Origin: Tieghemiomyces parasiticus
Lineage: Eukaryota > Kickxellomycota > Dimargaritomycetes > Dimargaritales > Dimargaritaceae
Reading direction: 5' to 3'
Length of the DNA: 11,906 nucleotides
NCBI GenBank assembly: GCA_027575765.1
Contig: JANBPT010001238.1
Span: 1-11,906, forward strand
Both the position numbers and the translations under genes were made by a program. Shown piece after piece: positions 1 through 8,518 of the stretch. A model generated the notes under the pieces. That model was given only the letters and a program-made list of their open reading frames with translations. It was not told where the DNA came from and searched no databases. The first letter of the stretch is position 1. Each line of letters begins with the position of its first letter.

Positions 1-1178
1 GTACAGAGTGGTGGCAGCTATATTGAATAAAACTAATTTGACTTAGAAATCCTCAAAATAATTGGAGGCACCTGTATGGCGACGTCAAACTTCCATGGCT
101 GCTGGGCGGCATCCTCTCTTCGACAGGCACCACTTCCTCTACCTTTTTACGGCTTACCTTCCATCAGCCCTCTTCATCATCGTTGAGGCAGCAGCTTGAT
201 AGCTTCCTTCATATTCGCCTGGGCGCTAGCCCCACCTCGCACTGTCATCTTTGGGTTCGCTCTCAACCCAAGCCGTAGCCGCTACGAACGATTCCAGACA
301 TTGGTCGGACTTCTAATTGTACTCCGGCGTATATTAGTACCGGTCCCAATTTATCCAATAAACGACAGCAACCGCCCCTTAAAGTTTCAACCCTTAGTTG
401 TTTACTCTCCCGGACCACCCGCGGCCCCCAGTACCTTTACCCCCTAATCTTCGTTACCGCAGTGTAAGGCTAGATGAGGCGGTGCTGGAGACATCCGCTG
501 GAGAAACCTTTGGACCAGTAATAAGAATAGCAGAATAAAAAAACCACTTAATCAGGAGAGGCTAATTCCCGATTAGAGAGAATGCAGGGATTAACCCAGA
601 GGCTTGGCTGTACCTCACTTAATCAGCGGGGTTGACTATGGTAACCACAAACATCCTTCAAATGGAAAATACTCGCCGAGCTCGCTACTCAATAAACGGA
701 AAAGCCTTGCAAATGAACTGAAGGGTGGTGTCGACAACTGGTTGGTGGCTAAGCTATCGTTGATTTAGTCTTTAGTACGTTGGGTTAGTAGCTTTGGTTT
801 CCTCTAGGGTAATTTTTTCCGCGATGCACCCTGTAATCACCAGTCCGCCATTGCGATAGTCATTGTAATAACCTGATCTATACTGAGGCTCATCACAGTG
901 AAAAGTGAATTAGACTTCATTTCAGAACTGACTGACAAAGCATACGATGCGGAAATTTGATCACAATCAGCTAGGGGACTATATCTCTCTACCTGTAAGT
1001 TAATACCCTCCCCAGACCAGGCACTGCTTTCGACGTGTGAGGTGCACGGCCCAGATACTAGATTACGATGACGCATACTCAAGCGCTTCCTTTTACATAG
1101 TCACGGGTATTGACTCATCTGCATCTATATAATAGCTACAGTCAAACCATTTTCAAGTCATTGCTCAACAATACGAGG
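1..1178. other. intergenic DNA, no gene supported
   Basis: I see no convincing coding region, RNA gene or mobile element here. The open frames present are short (about 80 codons), lack good start contexts and show no recognisable motifs. The only repeat I noticed is an 11-base direct repeat, CACTTAATCAG, in the 545-630 area. Absence of recognisable content is not proof that nothing is encoded, because exons of a gene extending off the left edge could be missed. Confidence 0.5.
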
Positions 1179-1184
1179 TTTATT
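1179..1184 (-). terminator. AATAAA polyadenylation signal of the Hmp1-like gene
   Basis: The plus strand reads TTTATT, so the minus strand carries a canonical AATAAA about 113 nt beyond the TAA stop at 1297-1299. It is the first perfect AATAAA downstream of the small gene and gives a plausible 3' UTR of about 130 nt. The assignment is inferred from position only. Confidence 0.5.
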
Positions 1185-1296
1185 GGGCAAGTTCTAATAT
1201 CGCATACGTGATCACAGCAGAGAAAAGGCCAATTGACTCCTGGACGTTGGTGTCCGAATGGTTGAAAAAAAGACACTGATCAATTGCACGGGAATT

Positions 1297-1608
1297 TTAG
1301 TGCTGACCAATGTGCTGCTGGGTCTCACCCTTGGTGCGCTGAGCCTCATCCTGGGCCTTAGCGGTTTGGTTACCAGTGACACTGTGGAGACCCTTCTTGA
1401 CAGCACCGGAGACGCGGTCGGCGGTACCGGACATGACATTTCCGGTCTTGCCCTTAGACTCCTGGGCGTGGCCCTGGGCCTGGTTGGCGGCTCCACGGTT
1501 CTCGAGGTTCTGGCTGCCGACAGCGTGGCCGAGACCGGACTCGGCGTTGCCGAGGCCCTGGTTGGCCTTACCCTGAGTCTGGTTGCTGGTGTTGTTACCG
1601 AAAGACAT
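1297..1608 (-). CDS. CsbD/Hmp1-like small hydrophilic stress protein
   Basis: This is a 103-residue, intronless protein. It is very hydrophilic: 17 Gly and 13 Gln, rich in Ala, Asn and Thr, with no Cys, Trp, Tyr or Pro. Two loosely repeated halves (about residues 10-50 and 60-102) carry the pattern G-K-x-x-x-x-G plus a short loop plus A-x-x-x-x-G-x-x-Q. This is the pattern of CsbD-type proteins and of fungal 'mismatched base pair and cruciform DNA recognition protein' (Hmp1) homologues. Bacterial CsbD is a general-stress protein, and Ustilago Hmp1 was described as binding cruciform DNA in vitro. The cellular role here is unproven, and a hydrophilin-like protectant is equally possible. The ATG at 1606-1608 has A at -3 (CAACATG). 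A TATA box lies about 130 bp upstream and an AATAAA follows the stop. The long hydrophobic open frame on the opposite strand is a shadow of its Gly/Gln/Ala codons. Confidence 0.85.
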   Translation of the reverse strand: MSFGNNTSNQTQGKANQGLGNAESGLGHAVGSQNLENRGAANQAQGHAQESKGKTGNVMSGTADRVSGAVKKGLHSVTGNQTAKAQDEAQRTKGETQQHIGQH

Positions 1609-1738
1609 GTTGGAAAGTGGGGGAGTAGGTAGAGAGAAGATGTGGTTTGGTAGGCGGTATAGATGGTACAGTAGAATACAGAAGTGTGTAGTTGAGTGAG
1701 CTTGTTTTTAAAAAATGAAAGGTGAGGACTTGGTCGAG

Positions 1739-1746
1739 TTTATATA
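1739..1746 (-). promoter_or_regulatory. TATA box of the Hmp1-like gene
   Basis: The minus strand reads TATATAAA, 131 bp upstream of the ATG at 1608. It is followed by an A/T-rich then C/T-rich leader with many CA and CT dinucleotides, typical of a highly expressed fungal promoter. A TGACGT element lies two bases further upstream (1748-1753). A TSS about 30 bp downstream, near 1710, would give a leader of about 100 nt. Confidence 0.65.
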
Positions 1747-1747
1747 C

Positions 1748-1753
1748 TGACGT
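1748..1753. promoter_or_regulatory. CRE core TGACGT next to the TATA box
   Basis: TGACGT(CC) sits immediately upstream of the TATA box of the minus-strand Hmp1-like gene. TGACGT/ACGTCA is the core bound by ATF/CREB bZIP factors, which in fungi include stress-activated Atf1-type regulators. It is the promoter-proximal member of a run of eight such cores up to 3002. Confidence 0.4.
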
Positions 1754-2214
1754 CCGACCACGAGGATAGGCCGGCTCGGTATACTACTCACCAAGCGGTC
1801 AAGAGGTAGTGCTTTCCTCATATCGCCATAATTATCATCTCTATCTACTCTCCTAGGGCTCCCGTTGCTTTGCTAACCAAGCATTGGTCATCCCTTGGGT
1901 ATTGTCGACGTCAGCCTTGCGTTACTTCCTCCACGATCCTATCACGCCCCACAGATCTTACCTCATCGTATACCGGTAAAAGGAGAATAGAAAATTACAC
2001 TTGTCGGGCTAGCCCAGGTTTGGAATCCACTGTTTACCTTTGATTTGGGAATCGATAGCCTCAGGTGGGGGGCCGCACTGGCAATGTACTGCCAAGCACC
2101 GGTAGTCAAAGTCCGTGGTATATTTTCTAACCTCGGCGATCTCCGCTACGTTTTAACTGAGCCTTGATCTTGTCACACACCGATGGGTGGGCCGGGTTGG
2201 GGAAAATGAAGGTT

Positions 2215-2229
2215 GTCACGTCACGTCAC
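2215..2229. repeat. three tandem GTCAC units (two overlapping CRE cores)
   Basis: The plus strand reads GTCACGTCACGTCAC, three exact 5-base units that create two overlapping ACGTCA cores. A further isolated GTCAC follows ten bases later. It is part of the CRE-core cluster described for the surrounding tract. Confidence 0.6.
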
Positions 2230-2283
2230 TTTGACGGAGTCACTAACAACTACATTAGGGTGCACAGCGATGGTCTGAATGCT

Positions 2284-2392
2284 CGAGTGACGTCGCTACC
2301 CCTACACAGGAAGGGGACTGCCGATGGGTGGAGTTCAGATCAGTTTATTTGGGAGGGATGTCTAAAGGGACTGCCAATAGCGACGTCACTCG
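2284..2392. repeat. 15-bp perfect inverted repeat with GACGTC cores
   Basis: CGAGTGACGTCGCTA at 2284-2298 is repeated exactly, in inverted orientation, as TAGCGACGTCACTCG at 2378-2392, with a 79-bp spacer. Each arm contains the palindromic hexamer GACGTC, one copy within TGACGT and one within ACGTCA. A looser direct repeat (GGGACTGCC) lies inside the spacer and just before the second arm. The arms could form a large cruciform or act as paired bZIP sites. No transposase or target duplication is visible, so I do not call a mobile element. Confidence 0.75.
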
Positions 2393-3041
2393 CTTGCCGG
2401 GACGCACGGCATAGGCTGTGGCGATCGACTGCGGGCGGTCCCCCCTCCTCCTCCTCTGCATTGCGAAGCACCTTGGGGGCCCAGTCATGTGCAGTAGGCC
2501 GCAGGTGGAGATTCATCTACAAGCGGCGCCATTTCGTACTCCGTAATCATTCCCTGCCTGCCTAGTGATTCAATAATCTAGCCGATTCGGCTTCCGTCTA
2601 GTCAGCATCCCCGCTTGTCCCTGCCTGCTTTCAACCGGCTTGGCCTTTATCCACGCCCGCCACTTTTACGATGAAACCATCGCCGTACGTTAACGTCACA
2701 TTTACTGTAGGTAACGCAAGCCAAGGAATTTGGGTTAAGTGCCTTCTATCCAGAGTTGTGCTCGGCATAGCCAGCGTGCCACTCCCGTTATTGTGCGATT
2801 ACGGCCTGTTGCCTTCGGGCCCACGCTAATGGGACAGTCGCACCCCATCGAGATGGCGCCTCAAACTTCACAATTTTATCCTTTTATAGACGCTTTGCCG
2901 CCAGCCCGTCGACTTGGCCCATTGTCATCACACCATCATACTGGGTAGGGTTGACGGAGCCGACCAGGCGATTCGAGCTCATAATAACGCAAACCGACGT
3001 CAGACCTCTTGCCAATCTCCACACCAGTGATCATCACCAAC

Positions 3042-6000
3042 TTAGACTCGATTGGGATGGGTGGGAAGCGCCAGATGAAGGGCGTCAAGCAGTCCCGATA
3101 GGAAGGGTTTGTCGGAACACTTGACCTCGATGGTGACGCGACTGCTCGGAGGGCCATCGCCATGGTGGTTGGTAGCCGGCAAAGGTTGTGCCTTGACGAG
3201 CGCGGCCACCTGGACGCCGTGAACGGTGCGGCCATAGAGTGACGCTGCCGTACCGATACATTCCACGATTTGCAGGCCCGTAACGTTTCGCACCATCACG
3301 TCCAAAAACAATCCGAATCGCGAAGGCGGGTGGTCGTTCAGTACGGCCGTGGCGACAGTGCGACCATATCCTCCAGGCAGCGGAAAGTCTGTCGGCAATG
3401 GCGCGAGGAGGTCAGCGTACGGGCAGGCTACCTGGAAGATTCCGGTCCCGGTGTAGGGGAAATCCGCTGGGTTGGATACGATGCTGGTGAACGCATCCGA
3501 ACTGACCGGTCGCGCGATGGAATTGAGAAACAGCTGGGGCCAAAGGGTGAGCCTCCAGTTGGCCTCGTGTTCATGGCCCTGATAATGGCGGCGAGGAGTG
3601 CGAACGGAAATAAGGGAGTGGGAAGGGTCTCGGGGATCGAGTTTAAACTTTGGACGGCAGAGAGTGGCGGGAAAGCGCGTGTAGTACAGCAGACGCCAGG
3701 GTACCGATGGTGACCTGTATAGTTACTAGCTCCCTGGAGCGACATACTTACATTACAATGGTAGGTGACCTGGCCATGCAACTCGGCCGCCCCGGCCGTG
3801 CCGTGAACTTCGAGCTCCCACTGACTGGTTATGGGGTCACGGCGCAGGTCATTGTCCGGGACGCTGACTTTGCCTGTCATCGGACTGGCCGACGCTACAG
3901 TCACCGGGGCCGGTTGCGTGAACCGGGGAGGTCTGGCCGTGTCCTTGGCGAAGGAAAATTCCACATAGTCCAAATGGCATGCGACAGTATCCCGCGGGCA
4001 AATTTCAATAGCGACCATCACCTTCTGCCGGGCCGCGCCGCTGTGGGATGACTCGTCAAATCCACCGTCCCCTTGAGTATAGTCAATGAGAAGCTGCGGC
4101 TGGTAGGTCTGATTGAATTGGCGTGCGGAGCGTGTATAAAGGGGGGGGAGACATGACCAGTGATTGGTGCTAGTTAGCAGAGAGCAGTCAGCCATTCGAG
4201 ACGTGGTCCGATCTTTGGGATGCCACTGCAGTTCCAGGGTGACGAGACGTCACTTACTATAACCAGTTCGTCCGTAGTGCAGAGGACGTTAGTGAGGATG
4301 ACCTGAGTCTCGGCTAGAAAACTCGAGTCGGCGTTCACCAACTTCGGCTTTCCATCCGCCGGCTCGTTACTGACAGGTGGGGACAATGACGCCGCCGTTG
4401 CTGCCTTCTTTACGGGGAGAGGTTCCTCCGCTGTCGGTCCTTTCTTGCGATGGCGACGGGACCGATCGCTGCTACGGTGTTTACGCGACCGTCGTTCCTT
4501 AATACGGGGCTTGGTGGACGAGTCGGGGGAGGCGGGTGGTTCGGTCATTTTGGTGCAATCAGCGGGCGTTACCGATGTGGTCTGCCGGGCCTGTTTCCAA
4601 AATTTAGCCTGCTCGACACGCCGCGTGGTTTCCGGGTGCGCGTAGACCTGCGACTTGGGAAGCGCAACGTTCGTCGCGCCCGGGACAGTAAGGTCCAAGG
4701 TCGTCAGTCTCTGTGTGTCGTGCTCCGACAGGGTGAGCGCATCCCGGGTAGCCGCTGTCCGGCCGGTCGACTTATGGGGGCCGGTTTCGCTGTCACTAGC
4801 CTCAACTCCGTCGGGCATCTCCTCAGGGATTATGATAGCCGGCGCGGGGGCCGGGCGGCGGTGGCGGCGGGCCTTCTTATCTTCGTCCTCGCCGTCGGTG
4901 GATGGCTTTCCACTGCGGTGATCACCACCATCGTGCTTGTGATGTGCCCGGGAGGCCTGCCGGTGGCGCCGGGGCCTCTTCTCCGCATTGGAGGCTGTAT
5001 GCAAGGGGCATTGGATTGTAGACACAATAATGAATCAGATGATACCAGTGACCGACCGGCACATGAGGGGAAAAAAGCACGTTTGCGCAACTTGGTCATG
5101 TGACGCGGTGGCCGCAACGGTGTCAAGCGCAGGCGGTCAGCCCTACTTACCTGACGTGCTGCGGATCGACGGAGAAATATCGTTCAGATTTAGCTGTACG
5201 ATCGGAATCTGGTCCACGTCGCTAGCGCTGCCCTCATCAAGCGAGTAAAAATCGGCCCGGCCCGACTTGGCCTCCGAAATGTAGAAAGGGTTCTTCTGGT
5301 GGACGTAACAGCGTAAGGGAGAAATCGGTTACAATATAGGCGGGTCATGTGGGATGCGTAAGTGCCATAGACCCGTACCACTACGTACCCCAGGTCACTA
5401 GATGTTCAGGTGTGACTTATCCCATACTTACCGACCGGTGGCTACCGAGATATTTGCTTCGGGGTCTTGACCTGGTGTCATTAGCTCGTGGGGTAGGCTT
5501 CGGTTCCTCGGGCACCAGGATCGGGAACCCTTCAGGGGTACAGAGTGGCGGCAGCGGGACCTCAGTCTCCCGCGTGCGATGGGACGACGTAGGGCCGCGA
5601 TGACAGCGCTGGCGGTGGCCGTCTCGGGCTTCCGATTGGCTAGGTACTGGGAGGATGCGCAGAGCCGCCACGGCACCGTCGAGGCCACGTAAGCCTTCAA
5701 GCTCACGGCCCACCACAGGATTGAACCACGCATCCAGATCGAGATTAGCGGGTAAGGGTACTTTGGCCTGGGCGCGGGCGGCCACAGGGTTCAAAGCACG
5801 AGCAGTGAAGGCCCCGTGGAGCAGGCCGTTCACCTGATTTAGCGCTTCAGCGGACGGTATAGTATCGTTCAGATGGGTGGTGGGCCACGCACCATTGCGG
5901 AGGGTACGGAAAAAAGCGACCATGACGCGAACATCGTGGGCGCGCGCTCGGACCTCTGGGTGAGGGCTACCGGCGAACCCGGCCTGCGTGGCCGCGTCGG

Positions 6001-8044
6001 TGGTGGCCAACGTCTCCAATAGTGGCTGCCACCGCGGCTGGGTCAGGTCAGGATACGAAGCGCCCGCCGTAAGACGGGTATGGGCGGCTCGCACGACGCT
6101 CACGAGGACCTTGGCGATGCTCTGGAGGTACACGGCCTGCACGGCCGGATCGGGCAGACGGGCCACGGCTGGGTCGAGGAGGTACTGCAGGAGGGTAAGG
6201 GGCGAAGTGTGGTGGTCGCAGTACTCACCGGCGATCCAGGCGGCGGCGTAGAGCACGCCTGCGTTGGAGGCCGGTTGGGCGGCAGATTCGAGGAGGGTGC
6301 GGTCAGCCAGGAGTCGGGTCATCATCTTGACGGCCAGAGGATGCACGCTACTGACCCGCACGGCCACCGCCATGAACTGGTCCGTCAGGGCCGACCCGGC
6401 GTTGACCCCGGCTACATACACCAGGTCTACTAGGACAGCCAAGTACCACTCAAAATCGGCCACGTGAGCGAACAGCCGCGCGGAACACATGGTGAGAATC
6501 CGGTCCACGACAGCGCGCCGGTACTCCGGGGATTCAATGTAGGCGGAGGGTCCTGAGGTGAGTACGCCCGCAACTGTCACGTGGGCCTCGGCGGTCAGCC
6601 CCGCCGACCCGTCTAGGCGGTGCGATTCAGCACCGTCGGTGACGTCCTGGGAGGCCAGGTGGTGACCCGAGCCGGCGGTGAGCTGGCCTAGCAGGCGACG
6701 AACCACGTCAATCAGGTTCTCTTGGTCCACCACACCAGCCACCAAGTCGAGGGCACGGAGGCGGATATTGAGGTCAGCATCATCGAGGCACCGGAGGATG
6801 AGGGTGCGGTGTTCCAAAACCAGTTCGGGGTATCGCGCCTGTAGCTCGGTCATGGCCAACAAGCCAATGTACTTTAGGTTGTGGTCGTTGTCCTTGAGGA
6901 ACAGACGTAGCTTGGCGGCGCAGAGGACTGCCAGCTGGGGCGGGGCATCCGGATCGTCTGATTCGTTGGGTGCGCGCAGGGCGGCCGGGGTCGGTACGTC
7001 GATGATCCCGCCCACGATGGCGGTATGGATACACTCGTACAGGACGGACATGGCCGGGGTCTTCTGCACCAGGGCGGTCAGCGGGGCCACCAGTTTCCGC
7101 GCCAACCGGGGTTCCAATGGGGTCAGCGAGGCAAAAAGCTTCACGATCTTGATGAGCATCCAGTTGTTGCCGCTGTCGTTGAGCAGCCGATAAAAGTGTG
7201 GGGCCAAGGGAAGGTAGTTGCGGGGATTCTGGCGGGCTAGTTCACAAATAACGTTGACCACCGCGGACACCACTGCGGGGTCCGGATGTTCGAGGCGTTC
7301 TCTAAGTACTGGGAAACTGGCCCGTAGGGCCTCCGGATATTTGAGGAAAATCTTGTACAAGGTGAGTACAGCCCGTTTGACCACGTAGACCTGCGGGTGG
7401 TGTAACAACTGGAGAGTATCCTGACTCAGGTCGCGAGCCAGTTCGGGCGTGGCGATGTGGGCCAGCCCGTCCAGGGCTACCCCAATCTCCGGAACGTGGT
7501 GAGAGGTGAGATCCTAGGAATGGAGATAGGGTGACCAGTGCAAGTAGGTGGGGGGTTATTGGGGGAGGTGTAGGGGACCGTGGTGATAGCGGAAGGTAGT
7601 GGGTTTAATTAGCCGCGCGGAGGAGGTACAAAGTGGACCAGGAGGGCCGGGAGGGGTAATACCGCCTAAAGTATCGTCTAACCCGCCGAAAAGTTAGCCT
7701 CATAGGCGAGGAGAGGGGGGGCTCACCTTTCGCAGCAGGTTCGTGCACAGCATCAGGATCTCGGTGTCTTGACGAAATGATAGCGAGGCGGCCAAATACC
7801 CACACCGCTTGTAGGCGAACTTGGGGGCAGCCATGACCTCAAGGATGGGGAAGGCAGCCCAGGCACCGTCGTAGCCCAGCATGTGTAGATAACACAGCTT
7901 GGCCACGGCAAGGTACTTGAGATGGATGTCCTTAGCCTTGAGCTCAGTACGGATTTCGTCGAGGCAAGTCGTTATGTAGGCCTGCTCGGACCGCTTGTTG
8001 GCCCGGATGCCGCGGATGAGGTCGGAGAGGCTTTTTTCGAACAT
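3042..8044 (-). CDS. APL5: AP-3 adaptor complex subunit delta (six exons)
   Basis: Large subunit of the AP-3 coat adaptor, which sorts cargo from Golgi/endosomes to the vacuole/lysosome. Reconstructed exons: 8044-7727, 7513-5432, 5295-5151, 4994-4258, 4108-3752 and 3578-3042. They join in frame to 4176 nt, 1391 residues plus TAA. Residues 1-106 open with MFEKSLSDLIRGIR and reach WAAF and GYLAAS, the adaptin N-terminal hallmarks. The trunk (to about 690) holds FLKYPE, VNVICELARQNPRNYL, NNWMLIKI, LYECIHT, LKYIGLLAM, RLRALDL, FEWYLAVLVDLVY and LYAAAWIAGEY. LDLDAWF at 697-703 ends the trunk. NPFYI (802-806) and IPIVQLNL follow, then a hinge with EEMP (906-909) and a basic run (about 1011-1034). 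The C-terminal appendage (about 1072-1391) ends with YGRTVHGV and VKCSDKPFLSGLL. The start at 8044 has A at -3 and matches family N-termini. It is longer than human AP3D1, through a trunk insertion and hinge. The last 90 or so codons of exon 2 are the least certain part. Confidence 0.93.
3579..3751 (-). other. APL5 intron 5 (173 nt)
   Basis: The donor is AAT|GTAAGT and the acceptor is TTATCAG|GGCCAT, phase 0. The join places QVTYHCN directly before GHEHEANWRLTL, which aligns with the corresponding appendage stretch of animal delta subunits. The intron has no stop in the upstream frame, so retention would read on to a stop at 3428-3430 and lose the last domain. Confidence 0.85.
4109..4257 (-). 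other. APL5 intron 4 (149 nt)
   Basis: The donor is GTTATA|GTAAGT, phase 0. A perfect TGCTAAC branch site (A at 4174) is followed by a C-rich tract and the acceptor AATCAG|ACCTACCAG. A second in-frame AG nine bases on (CCTACCAG|CCG) would drop Thr-Tyr-Gln. The join connects the start of the appendage (SSFLAE...) to LLIDY and VMVAIEI. Confidence 0.85.
4995..5150 (-). other. APL5 intron 3 (156 nt)
   Basis: The donor is TCAG|GTAAGT and the acceptor is CATACAG|CCTCC, phase 1, so Ala849 is split (G|CC). A CTGAT branch-site candidate has its A at 5035, 40 nt before the acceptor. The join links the NPFYI block to the charged hinge. Confidence 0.85.
5296..5431 (-). other. APL5 intron 2 (136 nt) with tandem acceptor
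   Basis: The donor is TCG|GTAAGT, phase 0. The acceptor is a NAGNAG tandem, CAGAAG, in front of AACCCTTTC. Splicing at the first AG keeps Lys801 (KNPFYI), while splicing at the second, three bases on, removes it and leaves NPFYI. Both keep frame. The downstream exon is identified by the conserved NPFYI...IPIVQ block, which has no ATG of its own. Confidence 0.75.
7514..7726 (-). other. APL5 intron 1 (213 nt)
   Basis: The donor is AAG|GTGAGC after codon 106 and the acceptor is TTCCTAG|GATCTC, both phase 0. Joining the exons restores the conserved run from NLLRK through DLTS to GVALDGLAHIATPELARDL of delta adaptins. No perfect branch site lies close to the acceptor; a CTAAT sits about 95 nt upstream of it. 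Confidence 0.9.
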
Positions 8045-8134
8045 CGTTAGCGGGGCCCCGAGCGGGGAAGTGAGTATTAGAGGGAGAGGAAACAAGAGGT
8101 AGAGGGCAATCAATGCATCCGACTAGCAACAACG
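8045..8134 (-). promoter_or_regulatory. APL5 pyrimidine-rich 5' leader / core promoter region
   Basis: On the minus strand the 60 or so bases before the APL5 ATG are strongly pyrimidine-rich (CCTCT, TTTCCTCT and CCCTCTAAT runs). This is common for TATA-less fungal housekeeping promoters and leaders. No TATA box is evident. If the weak divergent plus-strand ORF at 8135 were real, this 90-bp stretch would be a bidirectional promoter. Confidence 0.4.
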
Positions 8135-8404
8135 ATGGGCCGCGTTAAGGAATTGATTCAGCGGAAGAAGTGGCGTACCGCACTTTTGGACGGTGGCCAG
8201 CATCTGATTCTGGAGGGCCCTGACGGAGCAGTCTCGGTGGGACCATTTGGTCAGCCTCACACATTCAGATACGCAGCAAAAATTTGGATTCTCATACGCT
8301 GCCTTGCCTTCTTATTCAGGGGCAGGGCCAGATCGGCAGGCTTAGCCGGACGGGTATTAGAGGGGGGCAGTTCTAACACAATGCAGGAAAGGGTCAGGGA
8401 CTAA
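8135..8404 (+). CDS. weak divergent ORF, function unknown
   Basis: This is an 89-codon frame starting at ATG 8135 in good context (A at -3, G at +4), 90 bp from and divergent to APL5. The first 50 residues look protein-like: a charged helix-like start (MGRVKELIQRKKW), then LILEGPDGAVSVGPFGQP. The second half is hydrophobic and Arg/Gly-rich and less convincing. I recognise no family. It may be the first exon of a gene whose other exons I cannot find (no strong GTAAGT donor seen), a gene remnant, or chance. A short upstream ATG at 8113 overlaps its start out of frame. Confidence 0.2.
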   Translation: MGRVKELIQRKKWRTALLDGGQHLILEGPDGAVSVGPFGQPHTFRYAAKIWILIRCLAFLFRGRARSAGLAGRVLEGGSSNTMQERVRD

Positions 8405-8490
8405 AGAGGGCGCATAGGTCGCTATCACGGGTAGTCCAGACTGACAGCCTGGGTCAACCGGGTATTTTAAATTAGTCAACCACTCGGGTT

Positions 8491-8518
8491 ATGGTGCAAC
8501 TGATGAACTCCGCACCAT
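8491..8518. repeat. short hairpin, 7-bp stem
   Basis: ATGGTGC (8491-8497) and GCACCAT (8512-8518) form a perfect 7-bp stem with a 14-nt loop. No T-run follows and it is attached to no gene, so it may be chance. Confidence 0.3.

Larger units (their letters stand above)
1755..3001. other. regulatory-looking intergenic region with CRE-core cluster
   Basis: This tract lies between the 3' end of APL5 and the promoter of the Hmp1-like gene, which face the same way. I find no convincing gene. The longest open frame (about 2164-2565, plus) starts with TTG and shows no motif. The tract holds ACGTCA/TGACGT cores at 1908-1913, 2218-2223, 2223-2228, 2288-2293, 2383-2388, 2693-2698 and 2997-3002. With the one at 1748 this makes eight in about 1.25 kb, where about 0.6 would be expected in random sequence. 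It is probably an upstream control region for the minus-strand small gene, but this is inferred. Confidence 0.45.

Noticed and set aside
1..18. first 18 bases nearly repeat 5538-5555 (GTACAGAGTGG-GGCAGC, one mismatch)
   Set aside because: The similarity stops at once on the right and cannot be followed to the left beyond the window edge. One imperfect 18-mer in 12 kb is compatible with chance, and one copy is coding sequence of APL5.
1258..1632. 124-codon plus-strand frame encoding a very hydrophobic protein
   Set aside because: It lies exactly antisense to the Hmp1-like gene. The Leu/Val/Gly runs are the complement of Gln/Ala/Gly/Asn codons. Its start has no promoter, while the minus-strand gene has a TATA box, good start context and AATAAA.
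2164..2565. 133-codon plus-strand frame
   Set aside because: It starts with TTG, has no recognisable motif and lies over the repeat-containing CRE region. The length is not exceptional for G+C-rich sequence.
3270..4051. plus-strand frames of 133-147 codons
   Set aside because: They overlap APL5 exons 5 and 6 on the opposite strand, whose minus-strand translation matches the delta-adaptin appendage.
4450..5103. 217-codon plus-strand frame
   Set aside because: It is antisense to APL5 exon 4 and intron 3, where the minus strand encodes the conserved charged hinge. It shows no motif of its own.
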